A DNA stretch of 64,000 bases from NCBI RefSeq assembly GCF_014196205.1, contig NZ_JACIDE010000009.1:1-64000 (forward strand), written 5' to 3'. The DNA comes from Anoxybacteroides voinovskiense (GTDB lineage Bacteria; Bacillota; Bacilli; Bacillales; Anoxybacillaceae). The notes under the pieces were generated by a model. That model had not been told where the DNA came from and ran no database searches. It saw only the letters and a list, made by a program, of their open reading frames with translations. The position numbers were made by a program, and so were the translations under genes. Positions within the stretch are counted from its first letter, which is position 1. Each line of letters opens with the position of its first letter. Of this stretch, positions 24,752 to 32,420 are shown one piece after another.

Positions 24752-25009
24752 TTATAGCCCAACTAAAACAAGCTGCAAGCCTTCTTCTGTTTCTTCGACA
24801 TCAAGCGTCACCTGTTCTAACAAAGCAAGCGCCTGTTCATCCATCGCGACTTGAATGCCATTAATGATTTCTACTCGATCCGTTGCTTCTGGTGCGTCAA
24901 GCGACAGCGCAACCGGAGTGTCGTCCGCTGCCGAAAACCGAATCCCTGCTTTCCCATATTCCTTTAATATTTCCTCTAGTGCCTCTTTCGCTTCGTTTGT
25001 AATAATCAT
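24752..25009 (-). CDS. HesB/IscA-like protein without cysteines
   Basis: The 85-residue sequence fits the HesB-like fold of small Bacillus proteins such as YneR/YqkB ('MIITNEAKEALEEILKEYGKAGIRFSAAD...' and 'GIQVAMDEQALALLEQVTLDVEETEEGLQL'), but it has no cysteine at all, so it cannot hold an Fe-S cluster the way IscA does. The fold call is tentative. Confidence 0.55.
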   Translation of the reverse strand: MIITNEAKEALEEILKEYGKAGIRFSAADDTPVALSLDAPEATDRVEIINGIQVAMDEQALALLEQVTLDVEETEEGLQLVLVGL

Positions 25010-25095
25010 TATAATTCTCCTTTATTTTTTTCGCTTCACGAGTGTTGATTATCCATTATTTTACTAAAAAACACAGAATCATATGACTGAACACA

Positions 25096-25236
25096 AGCTT
25101 TTCTGCCTCTTCCCTCGAACAAGAACGCCGGCGGGCAAATGTCATTTGCCGGCAAAGCGTTCGTTGTTCGAGGAGGGCATGCGTACAGCATGCCCAGTCG
25201 GCAAGCGAACCGCTTGCCGACTACGGCAGAAAAGCT
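25096..25236. repeat. 141-bp element able to form a cloverleaf
   Basis: A perfect 12-bp inverted repeat (AGCTTTTCTGCC 25096-25107, GGCAGAAAAGCT 25225-25236) encloses three strong hairpins: one long (CTCGAACAA 25114-25122 with TTGTTCGAG 25164-25172, then GAACGC/GCGTTC and GGCAAATG-T-CATTTGCC); GGGCATGC (25175-25182) with GCATGCCC (25188-25195); and GTCGGCAAGCG (25197-25207) with CGCTTGCCGAC (25211-25221). No reading frame is seen. The gap between the HesB-like and ArsR-type genes contains little else. Confidence 0.75.
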
Positions 25237-25269
25237 AGGAATAGAGCGATGTCAACTGGTTTTTAATGG

Positions 25270-25605
25270 TTAATCAACACGCCTGTTTTCGCTTATGTCT
25301 GCTTCTACATAATGCTGAAGCATCGTGAGCTTATTTTCCCAAAACCGTTCGTAAAAGGCGAGCCATTGCTTTAGTTCGCGCAGTGGATTTGGGTCAAGGC
25401 GATACCGCGTTTCGCGGCCGACTTTTTGTTCTTGGACAAGCCCTGCTTCCGCTAAAATGCGCAAATGTTTCGAAACCGCTGTCCGGCTAATCGGGAATTG
25501 GTTGCTGATGGCTGTTACGGACCATTCTTTCTCCGCTAACAGCTGCAACATTTTCCTGCGGGTCGGATCAGCGATAGCATGAAATACGTCATGCTTTGCG
25601 AGCAT
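25270..25605 (-). CDS. ArsR-family repressor
   Basis: A 111-residue winged-helix protein: 'IADPTRRKMLQLLAEKEWSVTAISNQFPISRTAVSKHLRILAEAGLVQEQKVGRETRYRLD'. It has no metal-ligand cysteines, as in the ArsR proteins that accompany SRPBCC genes. It lies six bases after the SRPBCC stop; this order (SRPBCC first) is the reverse of the more common one. Likely repressor of its own operon through the repeats at 26039-26080. Confidence 0.82.
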   Translation of the reverse strand: MLAKHDVFHAIADPTRRKMLQLLAEKEWSVTAISNQFPISRTAVSKHLRILAEAGLVQEQKVGRETRYRLDPNPLRELKQWLAFYERFWENKLTMLQHYVEADISENRRVD

Positions 25606-25611
25606 AGCCTC

Positions 25612-26019
25612 TTATCCCTCGACGTAAGCGCCTAACGAATGGACAAGTTTTTTCCAACCTTGATCCATCCGGTCGCGCACTACCGTATGGGCTTCGCCAA
25701 ATTCCGTGACTTGTTCGCTATCCCATCCGGAATGAATGAGCGTAAATTCGGTTTGTTCTCCTTTTTCTTTCAGCTCAAACGTAATCGTCCAATCTTTTCC
25801 CCACCGAAACGACAACCGGTGCGGTGGGTCGACTTCCGTCACTTGGCAAGGCGACATGCCAAATGGACCAGCGTTCAAATGAAATGAATGCCCTACAACC
25901 GGTTGAAAATCGTTCGGCATAAACCATGCAGCTAACCCTTCGGACGTCGCGACTGCTTCCCATACTTTTTGAATCGGTGCTTGAAATAGAGCGGTTTGGC
26001 AAATATTTGGTAACATCAT
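25612..26019 (-). CDS. SRPBCC (AHSA1-type) protein
   Basis: A 135-residue START/AHSA1-like protein: 'ICQTALFQAPIQKVWEAVATSEGLAAWFMPNDFQPVVGHSF', 'VTEVDPPHRLSFRWG', 'TEFTLIHSGWDSE', 'MDQGWKKLVHSLGAYVEG'. These bind hydrophobic ligands; the role is not known. The start at 26019 has AAAGGAG seven bases upstream. The first gene of a two-gene operon with ArsR. Confidence 0.82.
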   Translation of the reverse strand: MMLPNICQTALFQAPIQKVWEAVATSEGLAAWFMPNDFQPVVGHSFHLNAGPFGMSPCQVTEVDPPHRLSFRWGKDWTITFELKEKGEQTEFTLIHSGWDSEQVTEFGEAHTVVRDRMDQGWKKLVHSLGAYVEG

Positions 26020-26038
26020 GTGCTGTCTCTCCTTTCGC

Positions 26039-26089
26039 AACCAAAAGGTTTCCTTTTTTATTATACGAAACCTTTTGGTTTCATGTCAA
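26039..26089 (-). promoter_or_regulatory. Promoter and paired operators of the SRPBCC-arsR operon
   Basis: Minus-strand promoter TTGACA (26089-26084), 18-base spacer, TATAAT (26065-26060). Two operator arms form a perfect 14-bp inverted repeat: AACCAAAAGGTTTC (26039-26052) and its complement at 26067-26080. One arm fills the spacer, the other covers the start of transcription. The -35 box lies in the last codons of the LysR gene. Confidence 0.75.
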
Positions 26090-26995
26090 CATAAAGCGGC
26101 GTTCGATTGGAAAATCAAGCATTCCTCGCTCGTTCAGCCATTCTAAAAGACGATGAATAAACGTTTTCGCCGCTGGAGAAAGATGCGAAAACGACGTTGC
26201 CGCAATGCCAATCGTTCGGTAATGCTCCCCTGCTACCTCAATCAAGCGAATCTGTTCCGGCGGACGATACAACGCCATTTTCGGCAAGATGCTAATGCCA
26301 AGTCCGCACTCAACCATTGCCATAATCGCTTGCTCTTCGACCACTTCGTATTGAATGTTCGGCGTGATACGGTTTTCTTTTAAGATGCGTCGTACGTCGT
26401 GGTCGCTCCCCCATTTCGGCATAATAAACGCTTCTTGTTCAATTTGCGAAAGAGTGACCGTTTGCTGATGGGAAAACGGATGATTCATTGGTACGACGCA
26501 AACGAACGGGTCTTTTTTGAGCGGAATTGTGTCAAGCGCTTTCGAAGCGGATAATGATAAAAAACCGAAATCAACGATGCCATTTACAATCCAATGATGA
26601 ATCTCATCGTAGTCTCCTTCGAACCATTTCATACGGATGGAAGGATGGGCCGCACGAAACGTTTGAATGATTGGCGGCAGCCACTGGGACGATACGCTCG
26701 TAAACGTCCCGATGCGAACCGTTCCGAGTTCTAATCCGTTAATCGCAGCGATTTGTTGCTTTAATTGTTCGTACGAATGCAACACTTCTCGAACATGCGC
26801 TAGCACATGCTCGCCATTGCTTGTTAATCGTACGCCGGAACGGTCTCGTTGCAATAACGCAAACCCCCATTCTGCTTCTAAACTCGCTAGCGCATGGCTA
26901 ACGGCCGATTGTGTCAATCCGAGCGCTTCTGCAGCTTTCGATACACTCCCTACTTCGACTACCGTCTGGAACACTTCCAGTTTAGTTAGCGACAT
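26081..26995 (-). CDS. LysR-family regulator
   Basis: The 304-residue protein begins with the LysR helix-turn-helix 'LTKLEVFQTVVEVGSVSKAAEALGLTQSAVSHALASLEAEWGFALLQRDRSGVRLTSNGE' and has the usual effector domain. The start at 26995 follows GGAGAGG; the ATG at 27046 lies in the intergenic repeat. It is divergent from the EamA gene at 27116, which it probably controls through the palindrome at 27012-27030. Confidence 0.82.
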   Translation of the reverse strand: MSLTKLEVFQTVVEVGSVSKAAEALGLTQSAVSHALASLEAEWGFALLQRDRSGVRLTSNGEHVLAHVREVLHSYEQLKQQIAAINGLELGTVRIGTFTSVSSQWLPPIIQTFRAAHPSIRMKWFEGDYDEIHHWIVNGIVDFGFLSLSASKALDTIPLKKDPFVCVVPMNHPFSHQQTVTLSQIEQEAFIMPKWGSDHDVRRILKENRITPNIQYEVVEEQAIMAMVECGLGISILPKMALYRPPEQIRLIEVAGEHYRTIGIAATSFSHLSPAAKTFIHRLLEWLNERGMLDFPIERRFMLT

Positions 26996-27011
26996 CTTTC
27001 CCTCTCCTTTA

Positions 27012-27030
27012 ATATGAATTTTTTTCATAT
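27012..27030. promoter_or_regulatory. LysR operator candidate
   Basis: ATATGAA-TTTTT-TTCATAT, a perfect 19-bp palindrome in the gap between the divergent LysR and EamA genes. Confidence 0.5.
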
Positions 27031-27115
27031 AACAGATGATAAACATTCATTTTTCTTATTTTAATCATCCATGTATACTATTTTACAACGAACCGAATGA
27101 AAGGACGATTGAGCC

Positions 27116-28021
27116 ATGAGTCAAACAAAAGCGAACGGAATGCTCGCCATCGTGACGGTTTTTTGGGGGGCGTCGTATTTATTTATGAAAATGGGGCTTT
27201 CTTCCCTTCCGCCGTTTTATTTTATCGCCTTGCGATTTTTGCTTGCGTTTTTATTAGCAGGGGCGATTTTTCATCAGCGGTTATGGCGCGTAGATCGACG
27301 AACAATTCAACATGCGTTTCTATTAGGTACGCTTTTATTTCTCGTTTTTGCGTTCGTCATGATTGGCGTCCAATCGACGACAACTTCCCACGCCGGTTTT
27401 TTAGTTAGTTTAACCGTGATTTTCGTCCCGCTCTTTTCTGCGTTGTTTTTCAAACAAAAACTTTCCCGCCAAGTCGTTATCGGAGTGGTTTTGACAACGG
27501 TCGGGATTGCCCTTTTAACGTTAAAAGGCGGGGGGACGATAAGACAAGGCGATCTACTCTGCATACTCGCCGCTGTTTGCTATGCAATGCATATTGTTGT
27601 CACCGGTCAATTAACTCAGCGTTCCGATTCCGTTGCACTCGGTATTTTACAGCTCGGTGCTTGCGGAATCATTAGCTTGGTCATTTCGCTTTGGCTAGAG
27701 TCACCAACACTTCCGACACCAAGCGCGTGGGTAGCTATTTTCGCTTTAGGGATTTTGTGCAGCGCCATCGGGTTTGTTGTGCAAACCGTCGCGCAAAAGT
27801 ATACGACCGCTGCCCACGCCGGCCTTATTTTTTCCCTTGAGCCTGTATTCGCGGCGCTATTTGGATACATGTTTTTAGGAGAAGTGTTGCCGTTAAAAGG
27901 ATATATCGGCGCTGCGCTCGTGCTTACGGGGATTTTATACGCAGAAATGCCGCGAAAAAAAATTCCCTCTTGGACAGAAGAGGGATTTCAATCGACAGAG
28001 CGGACAATCTCCACAAAATGA
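27116..28021 (+). CDS. EamA-family transporter
   Basis: A 301-residue protein with ten helices in two repeated halves: 'FWGASYLFMKMGLSSLPPFYFIALRFLLAFLLAG' opens the first and 'FSLEPVFAALFGYMFLGEVLPLKGYIGAALVLTGI' closes the second. Substrate unknown (metabolite/drug efflux family). Its 3' end overlaps that of the Nudix gene on the other strand by 34 bases, and the Nudix terminator lies inside its coding sequence. Confidence 0.8.
   Translation: MSQTKANGMLAIVTVFWGASYLFMKMGLSSLPPFYFIALRFLLAFLLAGAIFHQRLWRVDRRTIQHAFLLGTLLFLVFAFVMIGVQSTTTSHAGFLVSLTVIFVPLFSALFFKQKLSRQVVIGVVLTTVGIALLTLKGGGTIRQGDLLCILAAVCYAMHIVVTGQLTQRSDSVALGILQLGACGIISLVISLWLESPTLPTPSAWVAIFALGILCSAIGFVVQTVAQKYTTAAHAGLIFSLEPVFAALFGYMFLGEVLPLKGYIGAALVLTGILYAEMPRKKIPSWTEEGFQSTERTISTK
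27956..27985 (-). terminator. Terminator of the Nudix gene, inside the EamA coding sequence
   Basis: TCCCTCTT (27964-27971) pairs with AAGAGGGA (27978-27985); on the minus strand it is followed by an oligo-T run (A-run 27956-27962 on plus). It is coding sequence for EamA at the same time. Confidence 0.6.
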
Positions 28022-28605
28022 TGCACAATTTTTGCGGTTAAGCCCCAAATGACGTTGTTTTCATACTCATAAAAATATTCGTCGATTTGCCGCGGACGCC
28101 AGCGATAGTTTTTTCCACTAGGAATTTTCGCAAACGGAAAATCCGGTTCCGGCTGCGCTTGAAAATGAACACGATACACATCCGGTTCTGTTTCGAGGAA
28201 AAACGTAAGCGGGACGGTAAACGTCGCGGCTACTTCTTCCTCGTTTGGCTGAATTTGCTCCGGATGAGATAAACGCGCCACAAACGGATAAACAATCATG
28301 CCAAACGGGGAAATAAGATAATCAAGCGGGAAGACGTCCAAAATAGTCGTTTCCTGTATGCCTAATTCTTCGCACGTTTCGCGAATCGCCGCTGCTTGCG
28401 CGTCTGCATCGTCTGCATCAATTTTCCCACCCGGAAAACAAATTTCTCCCGGCTGTCTTCTTAATTGTAGGGAACGAACCTCAAATAAAAGATGCATTTC
28501 CCCGTTTTTTTCTACCAAAGGCACAAGCACGGCATACTTCATAAATGTCGTCATCCCAATCGGGGAAGGGGTTCGATTCCGTAATTTTTCCCATAGTTGT
28601 TCCAT
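27988..28605 (-). CDS. CoA pyrophosphatase (Nudix)
   Basis: A 205-residue CoA diphosphatase: the CoA-Nudix motif 'LLFEVRSLQLRRQPGEICFPGGKIDADD' is followed by 'AAAIRETCEELGI', the core of the Nudix box (its first Glu position is Asp). The enzyme splits CoA to 4'-phosphopantetheine and ADP. The start at 28605 follows GGGAG; the frame upstream is not coding. Confidence 0.82.
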   Translation of the reverse strand: MEQLWEKLRNRTPSPIGMTTFMKYAVLVPLVEKNGEMHLLFEVRSLQLRRQPGEICFPGGKIDADDADAQAAAIRETCEELGIQETTILDVFPLDYLISPFGMIVYPFVARLSHPEQIQPNEEEVAATFTVPLTFFLETEPDVYRVHFQAQPEPDFPFAKIPSGKNYRWRPRQIDEYFYEYENNVIWGLTAKIVHHFVEIVRSVD

Positions 28606-28618
28606 ACCATCTCCCTTT

Positions 28619-29599
28619 CTAGTACACATCGCGAGTGATAAAAACGAAAAATGAAACGATGAGCGCCACCAACCCCCAAACAGCCAATACACCTATCGAA
28701 AATCCAAGCGTCATCCCAGCGATTGGCGGTGCTGCTCCACTAATATAATCCGTCAAGCGAAGATTGACCATAAATAAATATTTCGCTGACTCCCAAGAAG
28801 ACACCATATTCGATAAAATCGCTCCAGAAATAAGCGCAGCTAGCATAATTCCCATGACAGCCGCCGTGCTGCGCATGATGACTGACAACATAAACGTCAA
28901 CGTTCCGACGACGATGGCAACAAACGAAGCAAGCCCTAATTCTATCAGTAAATACTTCCACTGTGGAATGAGATGAACATTTGCTGTATTTAATTCTTCT
29001 CCCTGTACCGTAAATCCTGTTAACAGCGGTAAATTCCAACCACCATACCCAAAAACAGCACCAGAAATAGCGTAGGAGAGCACCACAAGCGCCAGCATAA
29101 TAAACGAAATCGATACCCCCATCGCAATATATTTACTAAGCAATATTTTCCATCGTTTTACTGGCCGCGTTAATAATAGCTTCATCGTCCCGCCACTCGC
29201 TTCTGACGACACTAAATCAGCAACGACGACCATGACCATTAACGGCAAAAACAATTCAATTGAATTTTCGACAAACATCCGCATAAACGTCGGAGCGCCT
29301 GGTGCGGATGGGTTAATGTTATGGTCTAAATAGTATTGTTGTTGCTGGAGGCGGATTTTTAAAAATTTCCGCCATTCTTCGGAAATGCCACTTGAGTTGA
29401 GTCGATTTTGTGTATCGATAATTTGTTGTTGCAACTGTGTGCGCCAATCGGTTGTTCCTAGCCGCTTTTGTACGTCTTGGACGTGTTTATATTGCGCATA
29501 TGTAAACAGCCCGACCAGGACAGCAATAATGGCCGAAATGATGAACAGCCGCTTTTTGCGAACAATTTTCAGCATTTCGTTGTAGACGAGATTAATCAA
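28619..29599 (-). CDS. ABC-2 type transporter permease
   Basis: The 326-residue protein has a first helix at about 18-36, a large polar loop, then five more helices from 115 onward ('LPLMVMVVVADLVSSEASGGTMKLLLTRPVKRWKILLSKYIAMG' is the ABC-2 family signature). It overlaps the ATPase gene by eight bases and forms an exporter with it. A downstream partner of the bacitracin-type BcrAB systems by architecture; substrate open. Confidence 0.82.
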   Translation of the reverse strand: MINLVYNEMLKIVRKKRLFIISAIIAVLVGLFTYAQYKHVQDVQKRLGTTDWRTQLQQQIIDTQNRLNSSGISEEWRKFLKIRLQQQQYYLDHNINPSAPGAPTFMRMFVENSIELFLPLMVMVVVADLVSSEASGGTMKLLLTRPVKRWKILLSKYIAMGVSISFIMLALVVLSYAISGAVFGYGGWNLPLLTGFTVQGEELNTANVHLIPQWKYLLIELGLASFVAIVVGTLTFMLSVIMRSTAAVMGIMLAALISGAILSNMVSSWESAKYLFMVNLRLTDYISGAAPPIAGMTLGFSIGVLAVWGLVALIVSFFVFITRDVY

Positions 29600-30497
29600 T
29601 CGTTTCCCCTCCTGTGAGTTCGATAAATAAATCTTCTAATGTCGGTAGTTTCGGCTGAATTTCACTCACACGAATGCCAGCTTGCACGAGTTTTTCGTTC
29701 CAAACAGCTAACTGACTCGCTTCGTAACCAGTAACGAGCATGCCGTCCGTTTCCAAAACGGTCGTTTCATTCGCTAAGATGTTTTTTGCCCGCTCTAACG
29801 AGTCTACTTTCCAGTAGACGCGCGCTTGTTCTTTCAATAGTGTTTCAACGTCATCAATCCGAATAATTTCCCCTTTCGCCATAATCGCCACTCGATCGCA
29901 CATAAGCTGAATTTCGCTTAGTAAGTGGGAAGAAACGAGCACACTAAGCTTTTCTTTTTCCGCTAAAAGGCGAATAAACTCACGCATTTCGCGAATCCCG
30001 ACCGGGTCTAGCCCGTTCGTCGGTTCGTCTAAAATCAATACTTTCGGTTGCCCTAATAACGCTTGGGCGATGCCAAGCCGCTGGCGCATGCCGAGCGAGT
30101 ATGTACGGACACGGTCATGGATGCGGTGCTGCAGCCCGACTAAGTGAACCACTTCCTGAAGCCGTTCTTTTGAAAAAGATGGAAGCATGCGGGCAAAATG
30201 TTCAAGGTTTTCCCACCCACTTAAATACGGATACAACTCTGGATTTTCCACAATGCAGCCAACATGGCGAATCGCGTCAGCAAATTGGCGTTGAAGGTCG
30301 TACCCGCAAATGGAAACACGCCCGGAGGTTGGTTTAATTAAGCCAACAAGCATGCGGATGGTCGTCGTTTTCCCTGCACCGTTCGGACCTAAAAAACCGA
30401 ACACTTCCCCTTCACGTAGCGAAAAAGACAACCCTTTAATAATCTCTTTTTTTCCAATTGTTTTTCGCAAATTTTGTACGACTAATGTGTCAGTCAT
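29592..30497 (-). CDS. ABC transporter ATPase (BcrA-like)
   Basis: The 301-residue ATPase has Walker A 'GFLGPNGAGKTTTIRML', signature 'YSLGMRQRLGIAQAL', Walker B 'VLILDEPTNGLDPVG' and the H-loop 'VSSHLLSEI'. The C-terminal extension of about 80 residues is of the type seen in BcrA-like exporters for antibiotics. It overlaps both neighbours, the GDSL gene by four bases, the permease by eight. Confidence 0.85.
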   Translation of the reverse strand: MTDTLVVQNLRKTIGKKEIIKGLSFSLREGEVFGFLGPNGAGKTTTIRMLVGLIKPTSGRVSICGYDLQRQFADAIRHVGCIVENPELYPYLSGWENLEHFARMLPSFSKERLQEVVHLVGLQHRIHDRVRTYSLGMRQRLGIAQALLGQPKVLILDEPTNGLDPVGIREMREFIRLLAEKEKLSVLVSSHLLSEIQLMCDRVAIMAKGEIIRIDDVETLLKEQARVYWKVDSLERAKNILANETTVLETDGMLVTGYEASQLAVWNEKLVQAGIRVSEIQPKLPTLEDLFIELTGGETID

Positions 30498-31282
30498 TTT
30501 CCCTCCCCTTTCGCAAACGTAATAAGTGCGGATACCCGTTCGCCGATGAGCTTGTATCCTTCTTTGTTCGGATGGAATTGGTCGCTATATAAATACTCGT
30601 TTGTATGCAGTTCGAATAAATCGTACGTCGGCACCGCAATGATGTTCGGATAGCGTGCCGCTACTTCTGCCGAATCGTAGTTCCATTGCCGCACGATTTT
30701 CGATGTTATTTGCCCGTTGTTTAGCTGTTGAAACGGGTTATAAAGACTAATATAAAACACGATCGCTTGTGAATTGGCGGTTCGAATCGTCCGGAAAATC
30801 GTTTCTAAGTTCTGTAAATACGCATGCTCCGTTTGTTTTATACGCTGAGGCGAAAAGTTCCGCAACGATTCTCCCCCTTGAAATAAATCGTTGCCACCAA
30901 TCGTTAAACATACAAGATCGGCTTGTTTTAGCTGCCGTTGGATTTCTGGCTGCTTCAGTTGTTCGACAAGCTCTTTAGACCGCAACCCTTTCACCGCTAA
31001 ATTAGTGACTTGGAGCGGTTGTTTCGTTTTTGTCCGCAAGTCATCGACAAGGTAGCCGACGTAGCCTTTTCCCGTTTCGTCCCCTGTACCGCGCGTTAAC
31101 GAATCGCCAAGCGCCACAAGGTGGAGCGCATGGTCGTTTTTCGTTTTCGCCACGTTTTTTAGTGGGGCAGATGCGGCCGGATGAAAAAACTGGTCTTGCA
31201 CCATTGCCACAAGCCCATATCCCCATAAAATGCTTGCGAGGACAGAAAGAATCGCGATAATTTTCACGCTGTTGATCTTCAC
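30494..31282 (-). CDS. SGNH/GDSL hydrolase
   Basis: A 262-residue esterase-like protein, probably secreted or anchored: an N-terminal hydrophobic segment (about 7-28) is followed by the block I 'ALGDSLTRG' with Ser61, 'LTIGGNDLF' (block III) and 'DQFHPNKEGY' with the Asp/His pair. The start is GTG at 31282 with AGGGTGA upstream. It is coupled to the ABC ATPase gene by overlap, so it may act on the exported compound or the envelope. Confidence 0.8.
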   Translation of the reverse strand: MKINSVKIIAILSVLASILWGYGLVAMVQDQFFHPAASAPLKNVAKTKNDHALHLVALGDSLTRGTGDETGKGYVGYLVDDLRTKTKQPLQVTNLAVKGLRSKELVEQLKQPEIQRQLKQADLVCLTIGGNDLFQGGESLRNFSPQRIKQTEHAYLQNLETIFRTIRTANSQAIVFYISLYNPFQQLNNGQITSKIVRQWNYDSAEVAARYPNIIAVPTYDLFELHTNEYLYSDQFHPNKEGYKLIGERVSALITFAKGEGK

Positions 31283-31368
31283 CGAATCACCCTTTCTTTG
31301 CTTCCATGGTACTATTATAAACCGAATCAGGCATGATAGAAAAAAGCGGCGCATCGAGGCGACCGCTT

Positions 31369-32331
31369 TCATTTTTCTTCTTGTTTTTGGAAATAATCAA
31401 CCATCCCCATGGCACAAACACTTAAATCAAGCCGAAGGAGTTCGTAGACGCTTTCCTCCCGTGGGACACCACGTGCCTCTAAATACGGCTGCACTAATTT
31501 CATAAAGCCGTCGGCAACCGCTTTTGTTTTGTCTTCAAACGACAAAAACGGCTGTTCTTTCATGACGCGCTCGCCCACTTCTACCATTTTCGGCAGCCAC
31601 TCGCGCAATTGCTGGAATACGGTCGCTGGATGCTCAGACATACCGAAATGACCGAAGTAAATACGCGATGGGTTCAACTCCTCGAGCCGCTTCGCTGAAT
31701 GAAGCATCGCTTCTTGGTTAAATTGGCTTGGCGAAGTGGACGGGAGATATAATTCTACCCCATACGCGAGCAATTGCGGATAATAGACACCGATCGTATC
31801 GCCTGTAAATATGCCGTTGCTTTTTGAATCATAAATGGAGAAATGATGGTTTGCATGTCCTGGTGTATCGAAAAAGGTGAGCGTGCGCTCGTTGCTAAGC
31901 GCTAACGTATCCCCGTCTTCCATCGTAACGAGCCGGTCTTCTGGAATCGGAACAATTGGTTCAAACAGTTCCGCAAACTTCTCGCCATACACCGCTTTTG
32001 CCCCTTGAATGAGCTTGGAAGGGTCAGCCAAATGTCGCTTCCCTTTCGGATGAACGATGACGCGGGCGTTCGGGCATTTTTCAAGAAGTAACCCCGCACC
32101 GCCAGCATGGTCTAAGTGAATATGGGTAACAATCATGTATTGAATATCTGCTAGGGTTATTCCGAGTGATTCTAAGCCATTGAGTAAATATGGAATCGAC
32201 GGACTCGCACTCGTTTCAATAATCGTTAATTCTTTTTCGTGAAGCACATATGTACCGGTGCGATTAGGTGTCTTTAAATCAAAGACGTCAATTAAAGAGA
32301 TGTCATGCCCTAAATCGACTGGTTTTCTCAT
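31369..32331 (-). CDS. MBL-fold metallo-hydrolase
   Basis: A 320-residue metallo-beta-lactamase-fold enzyme. Metal ligands: 'THIHLDHAGGAG' (HIHLDH 70-75), 'DTPGHANHHFS' and 'GDTIGVYY', and 'YFGHFG' near residue 220. The C-terminal helical extension ('EERVMKEQPFLSFEDKTK') is like that of the YobT/RNase-Z-like hydrolases of Bacilli. The start at 32331 follows GGGGAGAGGG. Substrate unknown. Confidence 0.8.
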   Translation of the reverse strand: MRKPVDLGHDISLIDVFDLKTPNRTGTYVLHEKELTIIETSASPSIPYLLNGLESLGITLADIQYMIVTHIHLDHAGGAGLLLEKCPNARVIVHPKGKRHLADPSKLIQGAKAVYGEKFAELFEPIVPIPEDRLVTMEDGDTLALSNERTLTFFDTPGHANHHFSIYDSKSNGIFTGDTIGVYYPQLLAYGVELYLPSTSPSQFNQEAMLHSAKRLEELNPSRIYFGHFGMSEHPATVFQQLREWLPKMVEVGERVMKEQPFLSFEDKTKAVADGFMKLVQPYLEARGVPREESVYELLRLDLSVCAMGMVDYFQKQEEK

Positions 32332-32393
32332 AGCCCTCTCCCCTATCCTATTGTTTTCTAGTATTTTACCAAATGTTAGCGAGAGAAGAAACA

Positions 32394-32420
32394 AAAAAAC
32401 GGGCGTATCGCCCGTTTTTT
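32394..32420 (-). terminator. Terminator of glnA
   Basis: AAAAAACGGGCG (32394-32405) pairs with CGCCCGTTTTTT (32409-32420); it overlaps the glnA stop codon. Confidence 0.85.
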
